In this document: piece by piece, positions 11,364 to 21,162 of the stretch
Position numbering within the stretch: the first letter of the stretch is position 1
Layout of the letters: every line of letters starts with the position of its first letter
Assembly: GCA_036936605.1 (NCBI GenBank)
Contig: JAUPFV010000005.1
Location: 127,652,453-127,716,452 of the forward strand
DNA from: Limnanthes douglasii subsp. nivea
Lineage: Eukaryota; Streptophyta; Magnoliopsida; Brassicales; Limnanthaceae
Length of the DNA: 64,000 bases
Reading direction: 5' to 3'
Notes under the pieces: generated by a model
Databases searched by the model: none
What the model was told of the DNA's origin: nothing
Seen by the model: only the letters and a program-made list of their open reading frames with translations
Translations under genes and position numbers: made by a program

Positions 11364-12659
11364 TGTGTGGATTTCGTGGTCCGTCTTAGGTCATTTCACG
11401 GAGGTGGGATCATCGCCCGATAAGGTACCCCCTAAAGATGGTAAACAACCACTGATGGCTGCCCTTATCATACCGCTTATCTTTCTACTGTGCGCTAGAG
11501 TCATCCGGTTGGCTTTCAACCTATCGTCCCCTTGTCGTTTGATGAATTGCACCAACTCCTCGCTATCGACGAGTCGTTTTGATTTCTTCCTTAAGTTGTT
11601 AGCACTCGTCGGTTGGGTGACTGTGATAATTATAGTAAGATAAGAAGGGCTAATTAGAATGCTTATAACCAAGAGTCTACATGTTATGGGACAGCCGATA
11701 TTCGACCCACCCCTTAGTTCGATAGTAAATTAGTGATATCATTTTTGTCTAATGCGTAAATCGGTGTGCCAGGTTGTCGTAATAAGCGGCCCCTCTGCAT
11801 GTGGAGCCATGTGCACCATCATGACGTTTGATAGCATCACCCTTTTGGGCGTCTTCCACCCAGATAAATTGATCTTCCTAGGCCAGGAGGTGATTTATCT
11901 TCTTTACCCGGAACCTCGACCAAGTCGACATATATCTTGGTCCTTCGGTCCAAACCCGCTTCGGGAATGCTACCGCTGCATGCTCTTCCAAATCAGGCAT
12001 GGTGTTCATAACGTGGATGAACCTTTTGACGTAGCTCTTCACTAACTCCTCCTTCTTTGATACAAATCTATAATCGAGTCATTCTCCCGCTTAGGCTCCT
12101 TGTTTCTTAAGAACTAATCTCTGAAGGCGCTCTACAGACCTGCAAAATCACTTATAGACCCCTTCGGTAACCCACTAAATCAATCTATAGTGCTACATTT
12201 AAGAGTCGTGGAGAGCACCATGCAGACCATTGTATCGTCGGGGTTGAAAGGCATCATTATATTTTGAAACCGCTCCAAGTATCACTCCGGGTCTCTCGTT
12301 CCGTCATAGGCCTCTATCCGGAATGTGTCAAACTTGTTGGGGATTTTTCCCTTTAAAATATTCCCCAAAAAGAGGGATTCATTGGGGACATAAGTTGACA
12401 TCTTGGAGAAAACTAGACCATACAGAACCACGTCTCCTTTTCTTAATTCGCTTAGGTGCTGCTTGGCCCAACTCCCCGCATTGCCCTTTGGTTCTCGGAC
12501 AAATTCTTTTTACCGCATCTCTCACCCTCGCCTTGGTCGGATTATGCTTGCCTCATGTTTTACCCCGCACAACTCACCTTGCTATCTTCAGAGTCGATCC
12601 TTGCTTGCCTTGAAACTGTAAATGGGAGTTTCTCCAAAGTCAAAGGAGAAAGATCTATT

Positions 12660-13078
12660 ATTACTTCTTTATATTTGAAATTAAACGGATGTCTTTACAT
12701 TCATCATTATCTGGAAAACTCTTATCCTTGAGTCATGTAACACATGAACTGAATTGTGTAGTATATATATACCATCAGTTTTGTCTTTTGTAGGAAATTC
12801 ATACGAAGAAGATCATTCGGCGTGGTACTAAGCGCGATGGACTCTACTATATTGATGTAGTGGTTCACTAGGGTACAACCTTACTTTAATATTGAACATC
12901 TAATAGACAAATTTCGTTGTGGCACCAACACTTAGGTCACCCCTCCTTTAGTTATCTTCATATTTTATTTCTTATTCTTTATCAAAATAATAGTGCCCAA
13001 AATAATGGCATTTGTCATGTGAAACTTGTTTATTATCAAAAAGTCATTGAACTTCTTTCCGCCCAAGTAATACTCAAG
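12660..13078 (+). mobile_element. Copia integrase-zinc fragment inside E1
   Basis: The plus-strand translation near 12790-12865 gives KIIRRGTKRDGLYYIDV, and at 12917 WHQHLGHPSFSYLHILF, then a CHVKLVY block. These are the copia GAG-pre-integrase and H..H..C zinc landmarks (I G.G….GLYYL; LWH.RLGHPS). The fragment lacks LTRs and all other copia domains. E1 resumes at about 13079 directly after it. Confidence 0.75.
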
Positions 13079-13469
13079 TTTTGTGGGCTTCACGGGGAGC
13101 TCTGCAGATGTAATTGGGGAGTTTGAGGAATAGGTGATGTTAGGCAATGGACCTTTTAAAAAGCTGGTCAGAGTGTTATTTGTTGTGGTAGATTTCCCCA
13201 CATGCTACAATGCAATATTTGGGAGAACCTAGCTCTCTAGAATGCATGGTGTGGCCTCAACAACCCACCAGTGTTTGAAGAATGCGGTTCAAGGGCAAGT
13301 GGGTATTGTCCGACGTAGTCAGAAGATAGCAAGGGAGTGCTATGCAACCGCACTTGCTCCTAAAACTTTGGGAGCAGTTCGAATTAATTAAGATTAGCAG
13401 TTACTGGGTCCTTCTGAGGGGGAAGGTGAGATTGATGACACCAGAGAGGCCCCTAGTGTTATAATACCA
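13079..13469 (+). pseudogene. Tat protease C-terminus and linker, E1
   Basis: Beginning FVGFTGSSADVIGEFE, then MLGNGPFKKLVRVLFVVVD, YNAIFGRT and STTHQCLK. These match E4 (QGFTGNSSDVIGEFE, LLGKGPFKKLIRVLFVVVD, YNAIFGRSWLSRMH). The protease active site itself is missing, lost with the replaced segment 11000-13078. In-frame stops occur at about 13131 and 13229. Confidence 0.8.
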
Positions 13470-14366
13470 GTGGAAGAGGTTGAAACCCACTCCCTGGCAC
13501 AAGATAGAAGTATCAAGGTTGGCTCCAAGTTGACGCCAGAGTTAAAAAAGAAATTGTTGTCCTTTTTATCAAACAATCAACATGTTTTCGCTTGGTGCAA
13601 TAGTGATGTAACCGGAGTACATGCAAGCATTATCTCATACAAACTATCAATTCGGAGTGGTGTTGCACCTGTTGTGCAGAAAAGGAGGGCCTTCTCTAAG
13701 GAGAAAGCTGATGTAATAGTCCAAGAAGTTGATCGGCTTACCAAGATGGGGCATATAAAGGAGTCTGAGTATCCTTTATGGACTGCCAATCTGGTGTTAG
13801 TCAAGAAAAATAATGGGAAATGGCGTGTGTGTATTGATTTTATTGACCTCAACAGAGCTTGCCCAAAATATCTTTATCATGTCCCTCGGATAGATAAATT
13901 GGTGGACTCAACGTCTGGAAACAAGTTACTGTCCTTCATGGATGCTTTCTCTGGTTACAACCATATTCAGGTGGATATGAAGGACCAAGATCATACTACA
14001 TTTGTTATAGACAAGGGTCTCCATTGCTATAAGGTGATGCCTTTTGGGTTGAAAAATGCTGGGGCTACTTACCAGAGGCTAGTAAACAAAACATTTGCTA
14101 ATCAGATTGGTAGGAACATGGAGGTATACATAGATGGCATGATGGTTAAAATCTTGGAGGAGGATTTGCACATAATTGACCTTCGGGAAACTTTTGCCAA
14201 TATGACAATGGTGAATTTGAAACTAAATCCAGAAAAATGTGTCTTTAGAGTTCGATCCGGAAATTATCCGGGGTATGTGATAAGTGAGAAATGGATACAA
14301 CCCGGTCTGGATCAGTTGAATGTCCTATTAGAAATGGATCCTCCTCGGAATATTAAAGAAGTCTAG
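13470..14366 (+). pseudogene. Tat reverse transcriptase, E1 (298 codons open)
   Basis: This is the longest intact Tat pol frame in the window. Landmarks in order: VFAWCNSDVTGVH, VVQKRRAFS, VDRLTKMGHIKE, LVLVKKNNGKWRVCIDF, DLNRACPK, PRIDKLVDST, LLSFMDAFSGYNHIQ, KVMPFGLKNAGATYQRLVN, EVYIDGMMVK, LKLNPEKCVF. The catalytic pair normally reads YIDDM; here it is YIDGM, so one of the two metal-binding Asp residues is lost. An in-frame stop ends the frame just before RLTGRLAALNRF. The protein cannot be active despite the long frame. Confidence 0.9.
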
Positions 14367-14900
14367 AGGCTTACTGGAAGGTTGGCTGCCTTGAATCGTT
14401 TTATCTCAAGGTGTTCGGACAAGTGTGCTCCATTTTTTTAAACCTTGAAGAGTGCTAAAGACTTGAATTAGTCTCCACAATGCAGCCAAGCTTTTGATGA
14501 AATAAAGAAACACTTATGTTCCCCAAAGACCCTTTTAAGCCCGTACAAGGAGAAACACTGTATGTATACTTGGCTATATCATAATGCGCTGTAAGTGTAG
14601 TATTGGTAAGAGAGGTGGATAATTACCTTCTTCCGGTGTACTACATCAGCAAAAGTCTGATAGATGCTGAGAAGAGGTACTTGAAGCTTGAAAAATTGGC
14701 ACTAGCCTTAGTGATTGCTGCAAGAAAAATGAGGCCGTATTTTCAGTCTCATTTCATCATTGTCCGAACATCTTTCCCATTGAGAATGTTCTTCAGAAGG
14801 CAGATATATCAAGTAGGATGACCAAGTGGTCAGTAGAATTGGGTGATTATGACATTGATTTTGCCCCACGAACTGCTATCAAAGCTCAATCTATTGCTCA
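14367..14900 (+). pseudogene. Ty3/gypsy RNase H, E1
   Basis: After the stop the frame continues as RLTGRLAALNRFISRCSDK. It then shifts near 14590 into VREVDNYLLPVYYISKSL, EKRYLKLEKLALALV and ARKMRPYF (14603-14821), and shifts again into SSRMTKWSVELGDYDIDFAPR (14818 on). These are the connection and RNase H blocks of gypsy pol, broken by at least two frameshifts. Confidence 0.85.
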
Positions 14901-14961
14901 TTTCCTGGTAGAATTCCATTCAGATAGAAGTTCTAAACAAATTTCAGAAGGTAAAACCAAG

Positions 14962-15526
14962 AAAGAGTGGGTAGTTCGGACTGATGGTGGATCAAGCACA
15001 ATGGGTTGTGGAGTTGGAATATGCCTAACCTCTCCATATGGTGATAAAATATATCAGGCTCTATGCTTTAGGTTCAGGGCCTCTAACAATGAGTCTGAAT
15101 ATGAAGCGGCTATAGCTTGTCTCAAATTAGCTTTCCTATGTGGGGTTAAAATAGTTAGGTTGATGAGTGCTTCCCAGTTTTTTATCCATCATGTTCAAGG
15201 TCAATGTGAGGCCAAGAAGGAGCAGCTGATCAAATACTTACTCATCCTTAAAGAAGTGGCAGACAACTTCAAAAGTGTTTGTTATGAGCATATTCCTAGA
15301 TCAGAAAATACACTGGCAGATTCCTTGGCAACCATATCATATTCTGAGTCCTATCCTTGGATTTATGTACAAGAATGCCCATCCATACAATCAGATCAGA
15401 ACAAGGAAAAGGAGGTTAGCTTGAGTATACACGTAGTTAAACCTAGAGATTGGAGATTTTCCCTTCTTCAATACATTTCTGATAGGGGTTTGCCTCCGGA
15501 TAAAGCTATGGCAAAAAAAATTCATG
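14962..15526 (+). pseudogene. Second archaeal-type RNase H (aRNH), E1
   Basis: The frame is open through WVVRTDGGSSTMGCGVGI, ASNNESEYEAAIACLKLA, and HIPRSENTLADSLATI, which are the typical aRNH landmarks (DG.S…G.G.GI; NN.AEYEA; IPR.EN..AD.LA). The DG, E and final D residues are present; the third block, normally D at SDSQ, reads SASQ, so one catalytic Asp appears changed to Ala. The aRNH supports placement in the Tat lineage. E1 coding ends at about 15526 with AKKIHA, where CRM-like G1 begins. Confidence 0.9.
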
Positions 15527-15840
15527 CTGACCTTTTAGGTGTTTGAGAGATTCATGGTCAGTGTGTGTGACAAACTCCTTTGGCCACAAGTAATGCTGCC
15601 ATGTTTGCAAAGCTCGAACTAAGGTATACAACTCCTTGTCACAAGTAGGATAGTTTTGAGTAGCTCCCCAAGCTTTTCACTGAAATAAGCTATGGGATTT
15701 TTATCCTGCATCAAAACAGCTCCAATCCCAATTCCAGAAGCATCACATTCAATCTCAAAAGTTTTAAGAAAATCAGGTAATGTCAAGACACGAGCATGAG
15801 TATGCTTCTCTTTTAAGGATTGAAATGCTTCTTATTGAGC
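15527..15840 (-). pseudogene. Chromovirus RNase H, partial, G1
   Basis: The minus translation gives [21 protein letters not shown], then [26 protein letters not shown], and [11 protein letters not shown] at the cut end. This is the chromoviral RNase H up to the TDHESL block. A stop precedes EAFQ, and a frameshift occurs near 15650. No downstream tether or integrase sequence remains. Confidence 0.88.
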
Positions 15841-16924
15841 TTGTTCCCACTTGAAACCAACGTCCTTCTTTATTATTTCAGTGAGTGGTGCAGCTAAGGT
15901 GCTGAAATCTTTGACAAAACGCCTATAAAATCCTGCAAGGCCGTGGAAGCTTCTCACTTCTCCAACTGTTTTTGGACTTGGCCATTCGCGGATTGCCTTA
16001 ACCTTTTCCTCATCCACCTTAATACCATTTGCACTTATAACAAAACCTAAAAAGACAAGATTATCGGTACAAAAAGTGCATTTCTTAAGATTAGCATAGA
16101 GATTTTCCTTCCTAAGTACACTTAAAATCAATTTCAGATGGTGAACATATTCTTCTAAGCACTTGCTATAAATTAAGATGTCATCGAAATATACTACAAC
16201 AAAAACTCCTATATAATGCCTTAGAACATGATTCATTAACCGCACGAATGTACTAGGTGCATTAGTCAGCCCAAATGGCATTACTAAAAATTCATATAGT
16301 CCATGCTTAGTTTTAAATGCAGTTTTCCACTCATCCCCTTCTTTTATCCTAATTTGGTGATAACCACTTTTAAGATCAATCTTAGAAAAAATGCTAGAAC
16401 CATGCAATTCATCTAACATATCATCTAATCTAGGTATAGGATGACGATACTTTACTGTTATGTTGTTGATGGCTCTGCAATCAACACACATTCTCCAGCT
16501 TCCATCTTTCTTGTAGAACTGGTACCGCACAAGGACTCATGCTTTCACGGATATGTCCTTTTTCCATCAGTTCACTGATTTGCCTTTGCAATTCTTTTGT
16601 CTCCACTGGATTAGTTCTATAAGCAGGTCTGTTAGGAAGGGAGGCTCCGGGTACAAAATCTATTTGGTGTTCGATGCCTCTAATTGGTGGAAGTCCCTTT
16701 GGATTGTATTCATGGAATACATCTTCAAGTTCCTGCAAGAGAGAAGTCATCTCATTCGGCAACACCGGTGTCAAGTTAGTTAAACTCATAAGAGTTTCCT
16801 TAAACACAAAAAGTAACATAGGTTTCTTAGAGAATAATGCTTTCTTAACCTCGCCAGATTTTGCATAGAAATTCGAATGTTTAGTTACCCGACTTTCCTT
16901 GTTCTGTATATGCTTTTGATTTTG
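15832..16924 (-). pseudogene. Chromovirus reverse transcriptase, G1
   Basis: The upstream linker (16819-16500) contains ELEDVFHEYNPKGLPPIRG, PAYRTNPVETKELQ and [16 protein letters not shown] frameshift near 16510 separates it from [54 protein letters not shown] and [12 protein letters not shown] (catalytic YFDD intact, near 16175), then FLGFVIS and [14 protein letters not shown]. The sequence is typical of plant chromoviruses. Only the frameshift prevents a full RT. Confidence 0.92.
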
Positions 16925-17990
16925 CTAAACTTCACGTGGAGTCATGGGAACTAGACTGGTTTTCCTTCCTTGAAACTCAAATGTATGGCGATTAGTGAAT
17001 CCATCATGGATAACCTTTCGATCATATTGCCATGGCCTTCCTAACAGTATGTGACTAGCCTCCATTGGTAGAACATCACATAAAACTTCATCTTCGTACT
17101 TACCAATGGCTAAGGGAACTTCTACTTGGTGGCTAGCTTTCATTTCTTCATTGTTGTTAAGCCATTGAAGCTTGTAAGGTGCTGGATGCTTTTTCGATTT
17201 TAAACCAAGCTTCTTTACCATAGATTCACTTGCCACATTGGTACAACTGCCTCCATCGATAATAAGGCTACAAACTTTCCCTTGAACAAGACACCTAGTG
17301 TGAAACAAATTCTCCCTTTGCTCTTGTTCTTCTTCTTTTGTTTGAACGCTTAAAGACCTTCTGGCTACCAATAAATCTCCTTTAGCAGGTCGCTCTAAGT
17401 GTTCTTCGGAAGAATCAGAGACAATTTGTTCTTCCTCTGAAATTATTTCTCCATTATCTAGAATTGTCATAATCTTCTTATTAGAACACTCATTAGCATA
17501 ATGTCCCATACCTTTGCACTTGAAACACTTAACATCACGATTTCTGATTGCAACCTCTTTAGGTTTGCCCTTGTTATCAATAGACAATGGTGTTCCAGAT
17601 TTTTGGTTCACCTCTACATAGCTTCCTTTCTGATAATTGGTCTTCTCATCTTTTGAATAACTTGGCTTAATTGTTACTGCCCCTGAACCGTAACTTGATC
17701 TTGTGGAGTTCTTTCTTTTAACTTGTTGCTCAAATAGCAAAGCTTTGTGTAGCATCTCTTCTAGTTCAACATAATACTGAGTTTCCAATTTGTCTTGAAT
17801 TTCTCTATTTAAACCCCCAAGAAACCTTGACATTGTTGCCTCTCTATCTTCTGAAATATCAGCTCGCAACATTAAGGTCTCCATTTCTTGATAATACTCT
17901 TCAACAGATCGGCTTCCTTGTGTTAATTTCCTCAGCTTTAGATGCAGCTCACGATGGTAATGGCTAGGAACGACCTCTTCCGCATAATGG
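16925..17990 (-). pseudogene. Gag C-terminus with zinc knuckle and aspartic protease, G1
   Basis: A long open frame on the minus strand. It starts in the gag capsid region (HYHRELHLKLRKLTQGS, VEEYYQEME), continues through a basic linker to the CCHC knuckle CFKCKGMGHYANEC near 17515, and then the protease. The protease has LIIDGGSCTNVAS (D-G-G active-site type usual for this group) and HILLGRPWQYDRKV. A stop at 16925 separates it from the RT linker. It is in a different frame from gag N-terminus because of a 1-base deletion near 17970 relative to the G3 and G4 copies. Confidence 0.9.
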
Positions 17991-18528
17991 CTTTCATTTC
18001 TGCCCATGATTCTATAGGATGTTCCCCATTACGCCTTCTTGAGGTAACTAGTTGATCCCATTAACTAAGAGCATAATCATAAAATTCAGTACCAGCAATT
18101 CTTACTCGATTGGTCTCCGTGTAGTGTTGAACGTTGAAAACGAGTTCAATCTTCTTATCCCATTCCAAATAGGCATCTAGATCGTTTTTTCCATGGAATG
18201 GTGGAATCTTAATCTTGAGACCTCCAAGATTGTCACGCATACGTTCGTTCCCCTCTCTTGTACGTCTATGGTGCCTTCTATGGCTGTTTCGAGACGAATT
18301 GCTCATGCGTTCATAATATTCATCAGCGGCTTCATTTCTGAATTGTTCAGGTAGTTCATGGTTTCTTCTTGGATTGGTTTGTCGTGAACGGTTCCGCTCG
18401 TGGTCAGTGTTTGATTGAAGCTCTTCACGAAAGGCATCTATCTTGGTGTCTATCAACTTTGTCATAGCTTCAATTAGAAGCTTGTTGTTATTGAAATTAC
18501 TGTTTTCTGCATCATTTGAATTAACCAT
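17991..18528 (-). pseudogene. Gag N-terminus, G1
   Basis: The frame starts at an ATG 434 bases inside the LTR (MVNSNDAENSNFNNN). It has an Arg/His-rich stretch (NSHRRHHRRTREGNERMR) and the capsid start PPFHGKNDLDAYLEWDKKIE. A stop replaces a Trp codon at 18061 (SWWDQLV in G3/G4), and the frame is lost near 17970. The same gag start occurs in G3 (30914) and G4 (49387). Confidence 0.88.
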
Positions 18529-18944
18529 CCTTTTCTACAAAACAAAACAAAAACAAATCACGAGCAACAAGTCCTTGGAAAGTTCTTCAATTTATTTAAA
18601 ACCATAAAACATATCCAAATCTGTTTTCCTAAGAATATTAAGAGATAAGTTTCACAACAGCACCTAAAAATGATTTTCTACGATTTTAAATCTCAAACAA
18701 CTATAACTAGGGTGAAACAGATCAGAATTTTGTGATTCAAAATGAAATCATCACACTAAAAACTCAATCATCACAAATATAGTGAGAATACAAAACAGAT
18801 GATAAACAAATTAATACAACAGATCAGAATTTCGTGATTCAAAATGAAATCATCACACTAACACTCAAATCTTCACAAACAAACTGATAATATAAAATAG
18901 ATGAAGAAAAATTAATGAGAAAGAGAATACCCAACTTTCAGAAT

Positions 18945-18959
18945 GTTGCTCTGATACCA
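18945..18959 (-). other. Primer-binding site of G1
   Basis: Reads tggtatcagagcaac on the minus strand, the standard initiator-Met tRNA complementary site, 2 bases inside the LTR. Identical sites occur in G3 (31230-31244) and G4 (49704-49718). Confidence 0.9.
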
Positions 18960-18961
18960 CT

Positions 18962-19833
18962 TGATAAACTCCTCCTAGAATCGGCACTCTGAAATGGGAT
19001 AGGGATAACTTTGCAACCAGGAACCCAAAAGGATTCAAGGATCAAAGGATGTGGATCGATAGGTCACACAAAGGTTGTGGAAAGGCCTTTGATATTCCAA
19101 CTGATCTTCCTTTGGATATGACGCACTAAATGAAGAACAGGTTTTCTTGTGGATATTACACACCAACAAGAGAAGAGTAAAACTTAAGCAGTTTTTTTCA
19201 GAATCAAAGATAGTCTAACCATTAGAATTCTGAGTACATAGTTTTTATAGGAGAAAGAACTAGCCTTGAACACAATTAAGGCTGTTCTTGGAAACATAAT
19301 GCATGCCTCTAAAACAATTAAGGCTTTTCTTGGAAACAAAATGCTTTAATATTGAAAATATAAAGTATTAATGATATAAGCTGGAAACCAGACCCTTCCC
19401 TCCTCCAAGGACGTGGCTTTTGGTGTAGATGGGCCTTGGGCTTTTATTTCAACAAATTTGCAATGGTGAAGTGAAACAATTGCCTCATTAAAAACCTTGT
19501 CAAGAAAACCCATTGGGACAAAACTTGAACAAGGGAAAAAGAGTACAATCGAGACACTTTCTCATTTGTTGAAATCAATAAGCTTGAATCAAGACCAAAG
19601 TGGTTTGACAAGCTTTTCCACCATACTTGCTGTTTTGATCACGTGGATTCTCTAGTTGATTAAGCAATCCTCCAACAGATTTGTTAAATTGTTTTGCTCT
19701 TGATCGAGTTGTTGGACCAGCCGGTAAAATAAGAATATCTTCAACTTCAAGCTCATCTTCTTTTTCAAGTTGTTCATCTGGTTCTTGCACATTTCCATGT
19801 TCTAAGCTCCTTGTGTCATCTAGGATCACATCA
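18962..19833 (-). repeat. 5' LTR of G1 (872 bp), containing the Pol C-terminus
   Basis: On the minus strand the LTR begins tgatgtgatcc and ends gtttatca. The 5' boundary is shown by comparison: G1, G3 and G4 all switch to unrelated sequence at the same base, whereas the G2 3' LTR continues into integrase there. The first 260 bases encode the C-terminal 84 residues of the polyprotein with GPTTRSRAKQF. A conserved plant LTR motif follows (minus: tttgtcccaatgggttttc, near 19500). A TATA box (tataaaaa) lies at 19242-19249. Confidence 0.85.
19242..19249 (-). promoter_or_regulatory. TATA box in the G1 LTR
   Basis: The minus strand reads cctataaaaactatg. The same box is present in the LTRs of G2, G3 and G4. 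It is the only good TATA box in the LTR and lies about 590 bases from its start, leaving about 280 bases of transcribed LTR before the primer-binding site. Confidence 0.6.
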
Positions 19834-20636
19834 GGATTGGATTTAGTTGGGCCTCTGCCAGTGGCATCCGGAGGGTACAGGACTATTATAGTTGCTATTG
19901 ATTACTTCTCGAAATGGATAAAGGCAACTCCTTTGGCAGGTACCACTTCAAAAGTTGTCTTTAAGTTTATCTTGTCCAATATATGTTGCAGATTTGGAAT
20001 TCCTCAAAGATTACCACAAATAACGGGCCACAGTTTGATAGCAAGGATATGGAGAATTTTTGTGCTTCTAGAGGCATTCAAACAGCCAGGTTGAAGTTGC
20101 CAACAAGACCATTTTGTCCGGACTAAAAAAGATTCTAGAGGGAGCTGCAAAGAAGTGGCCAAGCTATCTGCAAGAAGTGTTGTGGGCATACCGAACTACT
20201 CCTCGGGCTGCTACACAATAATCTCCTTTTGTTTTGGTGTATGGGATGAATGCCATTACCCCAATTGAAGCTACCCTACCATCATACATGGTCCATAACT
20301 ATTCCGAACAAGCTAATGAGATATCAATTAGGAATCAGTTGTATTTAATAGAAGAAAGAAGGGTTAAAGCTCACTTGAGAACAACCCACTACCAAGGCTT
20401 GATGAGGAGCAGGTTTGCTTCCAAGGTCAAGAGAAGAGATTTTCAACTAGGAGATAAATTTTAAGAAAAATTTTCTTACACACCAAGGAGAAGTAGTTCG
20501 GTAAGCTGGCTCCAAACTGGGAAGGACCCTATGAGGTCTCCGAAAAGCTTAAGTCTGGGACATATAGGCTTCAGGACATAAGGGAAGGGTTTTGAAGCAC
20601 CCATGGAATATTGAACATCTCAGGTTATATTTAGAA
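19834..20636 (+). pseudogene. Tat integrase, E1 (C-terminal three quarters)
   Basis: Resumes after G1 with LDLVGPLPVASGGYRTIIV and AIDYFSKW (first catalytic Asp). The second Asp block is frameshifted and reads TNNGPQFDS in the right frame (canonical TDNG), so the Asp is lost. Later come [36 protein letters not shown] and a GPYEV-like C-terminus ending near 20636. The N-terminal zinc domain is deleted with about 330 bp at the G1 junction. Confidence 0.88.
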
Positions 20637-21162
20637 TAAAATTTACTTGTTAGATATCAATGTAAATATTAGGAGGCATACTCTTTCCTACCGTGGTGGC
20701 GCAGGGAGGTTTTAATGAGGTGTCTGGTTTTTTCATTCAATAAAATGTGATGCCTTCTTAAAACATCCGGTATGATTTAACTACAATTCAGTTCAAGTAC
20801 AAATCATTGGTTCAACACTTTGGATCTTTGATAGATCGGTTAAATTGGTTGAGTGATGACCATTAAATACATGTCATCGAAGATATTAAACACTCTCACT
20901 ATAATGCTTCTGAAAAACTAGGGGCTATTTAAACATTAGCCATTAAAATTTAAAGGAAAGAAAGTGTTAAATAAACGAAGATTTGATAAACAAACCTATT
21001 CAGACTTTAACCGAATAGGAAGAACAAAACATGCCTTAGCCATCCAAGGACTTTAAGTATTTCAAAGATTTATCCGAACTCTGACCAGATAACATTATAA
21101 AATATGCCTTGGCCGTCTAAGGACTTTAACTGTTCAGAAAAGATAAAAAATATGATTAATCC
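20637..21162. other. E1 region between integrase and antisense ORF
   Basis: Non-coding. Near 20680-20730 it reads tttcctaccgtggtggcgc then aatgaggtgtct, matching the start of the E4 3' region (61915-61958). Two copies of a 'tatgccttggcc…ggactttaa' phrase occur at 21030-21130, and E4 has a similar phrase near 62620-62760. Confidence 0.6.

Larger units (their letters stand above)
11000..12640 (-). mobile_element. Minus-strand Tat gag-protease fragment (E2) inside E1
   Basis: Read on the minus strand, gag core blocks occur near 12330-12110 (RIEAYDGTRDPE, YLERFQNIMMPFN, then FSGLPKGSIS), followed by a Lys/Arg-rich region (11672-11391) and a protease (11363-11058). It belongs to a different Tat family from E1, E3 and E4, because the blocks differ at most variable positions. 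It lacks LTR, RT and integrase. Its left edge coincides with the end of the E1 gag core, so it replaces E1 gag C-terminus and the protease N-terminus. The plus-strand frames at 12323-12731 are shadows. Confidence 0.75.
15527..19833 (-). mobile_element. CRM-like chromovirus G1, 3'-truncated, inserted in E1
   Basis: On the minus strand: 5' LTR (19833-18962), primer-binding site, gag with zinc knuckle, protease, RT and RNase H, ending within RNase H at KHLKGQ (15527). The rest of RNase H, the integrase and the 3' LTR are gone. At the 5' side the LTR abuts E1 integrase sequence directly. At the truncated side about 330 bp of E1 is also missing compared with E4 (60.71-61.04 kb), so one deletion removed both the 3' half of G1 and its flank. 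Only a stop near 18060 and frameshifts near 17970 and 16510 disrupt the remaining coding region, so G1 is younger than E1. Confidence 0.88.

Noticed and set aside
12323..12731. Three overlapping plus-strand ORFs
   Set aside because: They are shadows of the minus-strand Tat gag fragment, whose capsid motifs are clear on the other strand.
15527..19833. Circularly permuted gypsy element from an integrated one-LTR circle
   Set aside because: The apparent 'integrase tail - LTR - gag' order is explained by the LTR itself encoding the Pol tail; three copies share the same outer LTR end, and G2 shows the continuous integrase-LTR reading.
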